From: Inia geoffrensis
Lineage: Eukaryota; Chordata; Mammalia; Artiodactyla; Iniidae
DNA: 64,000 bases
Direction of reading: 5' to 3'
Assembly: GCA_036417435.1 (NCBI GenBank)
Contig: CM070900.1
Span: forward strand, 32,775,496-32,839,495
This document shows, one piece after another, positions 59,473 through 64,000 of the stretch; within the stretch, counting starts at the first letter, position 1; every line of letters begins with the position of its first letter. A program made the position numbers and the translations under genes. The notes below the pieces were generated by a model. It saw only the letters and a list, made by a program, of their open reading frames with translations, had not been told where the DNA came from and ran no database searches.

Positions 59473-59681
59473 GGGCTTCCCTGGTGGCGCAGTGGTTGAG
59501 AGTCCGCCTGCCGATGCAGGGGACACGGGTTCGTGCCCCGGTCCGGGGAGATCCCACATGCCGCGGAGCGGCTGGGCCCGTGAGCCATGGCCGCTGAGCC
59601 TGCGCGTCCGGAGCCTGTGCTCCACAACGGGAGAGGCCACAACAGTGAGAGGCCCGCGTACCACCAAAAAAAAAAAAAAAG
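59473..59681 (+). mobile_element. CHR-type SINE, short form, near consensus
   Basis: Target duplication AAAAAACAACACA at 59460-59472 and 59682-59694. A box TGGCGCAGTGG at 59485-59495 and B box GGTTCGTGCCC at 59528-59538 are both intact. It is among the least diverged copies here and likely young. Confidence 0.97.
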
Positions 59682-60649
59682 AAAAAACAACACAACTATA
59701 CACTGTACCTAGGAGACTTACCTCAGCTCTAAAGACAAACATAGGCTCAAGGTAAAGGGATAGAATTTGATACTCCAAGCTAATGACAGCCAAGTGAAGT
59801 GGGTATCACCATACTTATACCAGGTAAAACAGACTCAAAGCTAAAAAAGTAACAGAAGACAAAGATGGACAGCATCTAACGATGAAGAGGACAATTCATC
59901 AAGAATATGTAACTGTTATTATTTATATATGCACCTAACACAGGGGCACCAAAATATATAAAATAATTATTAACAGACCTAAAGGGAGAAACTGACAGAA
60001 AGACAGTAATATTAGCGGACTATAACACCTCACTTTTATCAATGGACAGATCATCCAAACAGAGAGTAAAGAAGAAAATGGTGCCTTTAAATGAAATATT
60101 AGACCAGATGGACTTAACAGATTTATATAGAACATTCCACCCAAATGCAGCAGGATACCCATTCTTCTCAAGTGCACAATGGAATACTCTAAAAGATGGA
60201 TCATATACTGTGATAAAAAAGAAGTAATAAAGTTAAGAAGACTGAAATCATATCAAGCATCTTTTCCAATCACAATGGTATGAAATTAGAAATCAACTAC
60301 AAGAAAAAAGCTAGAAAAATCACAAATAGATGGAGACTAAACAACATGCTACTGATAATTATTGAGTTGAAAAAGGAAATCAAAGATTTTTAAAAATACC
60401 TGAAGGCAAATGAAATTTAAAATACAATATATCAAAATCTATGAGCTGCAGCAAAATCAATACTAAGAAGGAAGTTCACAGTAATACAGGCCTACCTCAA
60501 AACACAAGAAAAGCTCAAATAAACAATTTAACCTTACACCTAAAGGAGCTGGAAAAAAAAGAACAAATGAAGCCCAAAGTCAGTAGAAGGAAGGAAATAA
60601 TACAGATCAGAGTGGAAATAGATGAAATACATATTTAAAAGACAATCGA

Positions 60650-60859
60650 GGGGCTTCCCTGGTGGCACAGTGGTTGAGAGTCCACCTGCAGATGCAGGGG
60701 ATGAGGGTTCGTGCCCCGGTCCGGGAAGATTCCACATGCCAAGGAGCGGCTGGGCCCGTGAGCCACGGCCGCTGAGCCTGCGCATCCGGAGCCTGTGCTC
60801 CGCAAGGGAGAGGCCACAACAGTGAGAGGCCTGCGTACTGCAAAAAAAAAAAAAAAAAA
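60650..60859 (+). mobile_element. CHR-type SINE, short form
   Basis: Target duplication AAAAGACAATCGA / AAAAGACAATAGA at 60637-60649 and 60860-60872, one mismatch. A run of more than 20 A at the tail. Confidence 0.96.
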
Positions 60860-62499
60860 AAAAGACAATAGAAAAGTTCAATGAAAATAGGAGCTGGTTC
60901 TTTGAAAAGATAAATAAAATTGACACACCATTAGCTAGACTAAGAAAAAAAGAAAGAAGGCTCTGATAAAATCAGAAACAAAAGAGGAGAAATAACAATG
61001 GACACCAAAGAACACAAAAGGTTAGAAAAGAATACTGTCAAAAAATTGGACAGCCTAGAAGAAGTGGATAAATTCTTAGAATCATACAATTTACCAAGAC
61101 TGAATTAGGAAGAGATAGAAAAGCTGAAAACACCAATTACTAGTAAGGAGATTGAACAGTAATCAAAAACCTCTGAAAAAACAAAAGTCCAGGATCAGAC
61201 AGCTTCACTGGTGAGTTCTCCCAAACATCAAGGATTTAATACCTATCGTTATCAAACTCTTCAAAACACTGAAAAGAAGGGAATGCTTCCTACCTCATTT
61301 TATGAGGCCAAAACCAACACAAAAAAATTACAGGCCAATATATCTGATAAACATAGATGAAAAAATCCTCAACAAAGTAGTAGCAAACCAAATACAACAA
61401 TACATTAAAAGGATCATATACCATGATGAAGTGGGATTTATTCCAAGGATGTGAGGATGGTTCAGCATCTGTAAATCAATCAATATGATACACCACATTA
61501 ACAAAATGAAGGATAAAAATCATATGATAATCTCAATAGATGCAGAAAAAGCATATGACAAGATTTGACAATCATTTATGATTAAAAAAACTCTCAATAA
61601 AATGGATATAGAAAGAACATACCTCATCAGAATAAAGGCCATATAGGACAAACCCACAGTTAACATCATACTCAATGGTGAAAAATTAAAAACTATCTCT
61701 TTAAGATTAGGAACAAGACAAGGATGCCCACCTTCACCACTCTTATTCAATGCAGTACTGAAAGTCTTCACCAGAGCAATTAGTCAAGAAAAAGAAATAA
61801 AAGGCATCCAAATTGGAAAGGAAGAAGTAAAACTGTCACTACTTGTGGATGACATTATTTTAGATATAGAAAAATCCTAAAGACTCTACAAAAAAAACTA
61901 CTAGAAATAATCAATGAATACAGTAAAGTTGTATGGTACAAATCAACATGAAAAATTTGTTGCATTTTTATATGCTAACAATGAACTAGCCAAAAGAGAA
62001 ATTAAGAAAACAATCCCATTTACAATCACAACAAAAAGAATAAAATACCTAGAAATAAATTTAACCAGGGAGGTCAAAGACCTATATAATGAAAACTATA
62101 AGACATTTTTGAAAGAAATTGAACAAGACACAAAGAAATGGAAAGCTATTTTGTGCTTATGGATTGGAAGAATTAACAGTGTTAAAATGTCCATATTGCT
62201 TACAGCAATCTACAGATTCAATGCACCCCTATCAAAACTGCAACAATGTTTTTCACAGAAATAGAACAAAAATTCCTAAAATTTATATGGAAGCATAAAA
62301 GACACAGGATACCTAAAGCAATCCTGAGAAAGCAGAGCAAAGCTGGAGGTATCACATTCCTTGATTTCAAGCTACATTACAAAGCTATGTAATCAAAACA
62401 GCATGGTAGTGGCAGAAAAACAGATATATAGATCAGAGGAACAAAACTGAGAATGCATAAATAAACCCACATATATATGGGCAATTAAATTATGACAAA

Positions 62500-62712
62500 A
62501 GGGGCTTCCCTGGTGGTGCAGTGGTTGAGAGTCCGCCTGCCGATGCAGGGGACACAGGTTCGTGCCCCGGTCCGGGAGGATCTCACATGCCGCAGAGTGG
62601 CTGGGTCCGTGAGCCATGGCTGCTGAGCCTGCATGTCTGGAGCCTGTGCTCCACAACGGGAGAGGCCACAGCAGTGAGACGCCTGCATACCACAAAAAAA
62701 AAAAAGAAAAAA
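62500..62712 (+). mobile_element. CHR-type SINE, short form
   Basis: Target duplication AAATTATGACAAA at 62487-62499 and 62713-62725, perfect. The body has several C-to-T type changes (for example 'gcctgcatgtctgg'), as expected for CpG decay. Confidence 0.96.
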
Positions 62713-64000
62713 AAATTATGACAAAGGGGCAAAGAACATACTTGGAGAAAGTTATGTTTACCAATAAATGGTGCTGGGAAAACCAAATAGCCACATGCCA
62801 AGAGAAAAGTGAAACTAGACCAATATCTCACCCATACACAAAAACTGCTCAAAATGGATTAAAGACTTGAATGTAAGACCTGAAATCATGACATTTCTAG
62901 AAGAAAACATAATACACTCTTTGACACAAGTCTTAGCAATATCTTTCTGGACAGGTCTCCTCAAGCAAGGGAAACAAAAGCAAAAATAAACAAGTGGGAC
63001 TATATCAAACTAAAAAGCTTCTGCACAGGGAAGGAAACAAAATGAAAAGACCACCTACTGAATGCAATAAAATATTTGCAAATCATATACCTAATAAGGG
63101 GTTAATATCCAAAATATATGAACAACACATACAACTCCAAAACAACAACAAAAAAACCCAATTTAAAAAATGGTAATAGGATGTGAATAGACATTTTTCC
63201 AAAGAAGATAAACAGATGGCCAATAGGCACATCTAAAGATGGCTAACATTACCAACTATAAGGGAAATGCAAATCGAAACCACATTGAGATACCTCCTCA
63301 AGCCTATTAGAATGACTATTAACAAAAAAAAAAGAAAAGAAAAGAAAAAACAAGTGTTAGTAAGGATGTGGAAAAAAGGGAACCCTCTTACACTGTTGGT
63401 GGGAATGTAAATTGGGTACAGCCATTATGGAAAACACTATGGACATTCCTCAAAAAATTAAGAATACAACTACCATATGATCTAGCTATTTCACATCTGG
63501 GTATTTATTCAAAGAACGTAAAACACTAAGTTGAAAAGATTCTGCACCTCTATGGTCATCACAGCATTGTTTACAATATCCAAAATATGGAAACCATCTA
63601 AGTGTCCATTAATGGATGAATGGATTTTTTAAATTGTGTTATATACATCTATAAAATATACTACTACTCAGCCATAAAAAAAGATGAAATCTTGCCATCT
63701 GCAACAACATGAATGGGTCTTGAGAGTATTATGCTAAGTGATATGTCATACGCGGATGACAAATACCATATTTTTATTCCTATATGAGATAAAAAACAAA
63801 CAACCATAAATAAATAACTTTACAAACCAAAAAAAGCACGTAGACACAGAGAACAGAGTAGTAGTTACCAGAGGGGAAGGGACTGGGGGAAGGAAGAAAT
63901 AGGTAAAAGCAGGCAACTGTATAGCAAAAGATGGAAACTAAATTTTTGGTGGTGATCATGCTGCAGCGTATACAGAAGTACAAATATTAATGTTGAACAT

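Larger units (their letters stand above)
59366..63640 (+). pseudogene. L1 ORF2 remnant (endonuclease and reverse transcriptase)
   Basis: ORF2p nicks DNA and reverse-transcribes L1 RNA. The endonuclease start is recognisable just after ATG 59366 (STINVNGLNSPIKRHRAARY) and is cut by a SINE at 59473. The RT block [17 protein letters not shown] lies near 61710-61760. The catalytic F-A-D-D motif has become L-V-D-D, with the two Asp codons at 61848-61853. A 116-codon open piece (61914-62264) covers the RT thumb region. Many stops plus three SINE inserts make it a pseudogene. Confidence 0.82.
57060..64000 (+). mobile_element. Nearly full-length decayed L1 LINE, runs past window end
   Basis: An L1M-type element: 5' UTR about 57060-58000 (GC-rich, with G runs at 57872-57886 and A20 at 57960-57979), ORF1 about 58080-58935, ORF2 from ATG 59366 to about 63640, then 3' UTR text ('ggtaaaagcaggcaactgtatagc') up to the edge. 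Three young SINEs lie inside ORF2. Without them about 6.3 kb of L1 is present. All frames are broken, so it cannot move by itself. The antisense 147-codon frame at 57282-57725 is a product of the GC-rich 5' UTR. Confidence 0.88.

Noticed and set aside
59473..59548. tRNA-Glu-like head of the SINEs as a possible tRNA gene
   Set aside because: The A and B boxes are present, but the acceptor and anticodon arms do not fold as a tRNA and a SINE body and tail follow.
1..64000. An undescribed functional system such as a gene cluster or defence locus
   Set aside because: Nothing of the kind is visible. The window is a mosaic of decayed and young retroposons with unassigned DNA between.

Overview
The window is repeat-dense mammalian nuclear DNA, and no protein-coding exon, structural RNA gene, CRISPR array or bacterial-style operon can be supported in it. 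The best clue to the organism is a tRNA-Glu-derived SINE present in 19 copies. Its head reads cttccctggtggcgcagtgg, with intact Pol III A and B boxes. It occurs in a long form (about 290-350 bp, ending in an AAATAAATA-type tail) and a shorter, younger form (about 190-215 bp, with a poly-A tail). This is the CHR family of cetaceans, hippos and ruminants. The abundance of the short form and the absence of any recognisable BovB or Bov-tA copy point to a whale or dolphin. This is inference from remembered family features, not a database search.

Layout. 1-4.5 kb: a SINE fragment, then mostly unassigned DNA and a (GT)20 microsatellite. 4.55-5.18 kb: a retroviral-type solo LTR with TATA and poly-A signals, split by a SINE. 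7.9-14.1 kb: an old, nearly full-length L1 on the minus strand. It is interrupted by a Tigger-type DNA transposon with a broken transposase start, a long SINE and a younger L1 3' end. 14.7-18.0 kb: two SINEs and the 3' part of a second old L1 on the plus strand. 18-32 kb: SINEs, MIRs, a 50-bp minisatellite, a nest of one MLT1-like LTR inside another inside an older repeat, and unassigned DNA that includes a diverged duplication. 32.7-35.2 kb: a SINE/L1/L1 cluster, a SINE without a tail, and a minus-strand SINE. 36-50 kb: MIR, L2, MLT1-like LTRs and several 5'-truncated L1s. 50.3-51.9 kb: AT-rich unique DNA that could hold a conserved non-coding element. 51.9-52.16 kb: a minisatellite with two unit types. 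52.7-56.2 kb: a long ancient purine-rich repeat. 57.06 kb to the window end: a nearly full-length decayed plus-strand L1 (5' UTR, ORF1, ORF2, start of 3' UTR) holding three young SINEs.

Nothing here works together as a gene system. The one regional signal is orientation: by my count 15 of 19 SINEs, about 12 of 14 L1 segments and all 6 LTRs read on the plus strand. L1s and LTRs that survive in introns usually lie antisense to the host gene, so the window may be an intron of a gene transcribed from the minus strand. The longest open frames are explained by repeats: SINE heads, L1 remnants and the minisatellite. Other points of interest are a tail-less SINE with a perfect 12-bp target duplication, serial L1 insertion into a poly-A tail, several perfect inverted repeats (one inside an LTR), and the two minisatellites.
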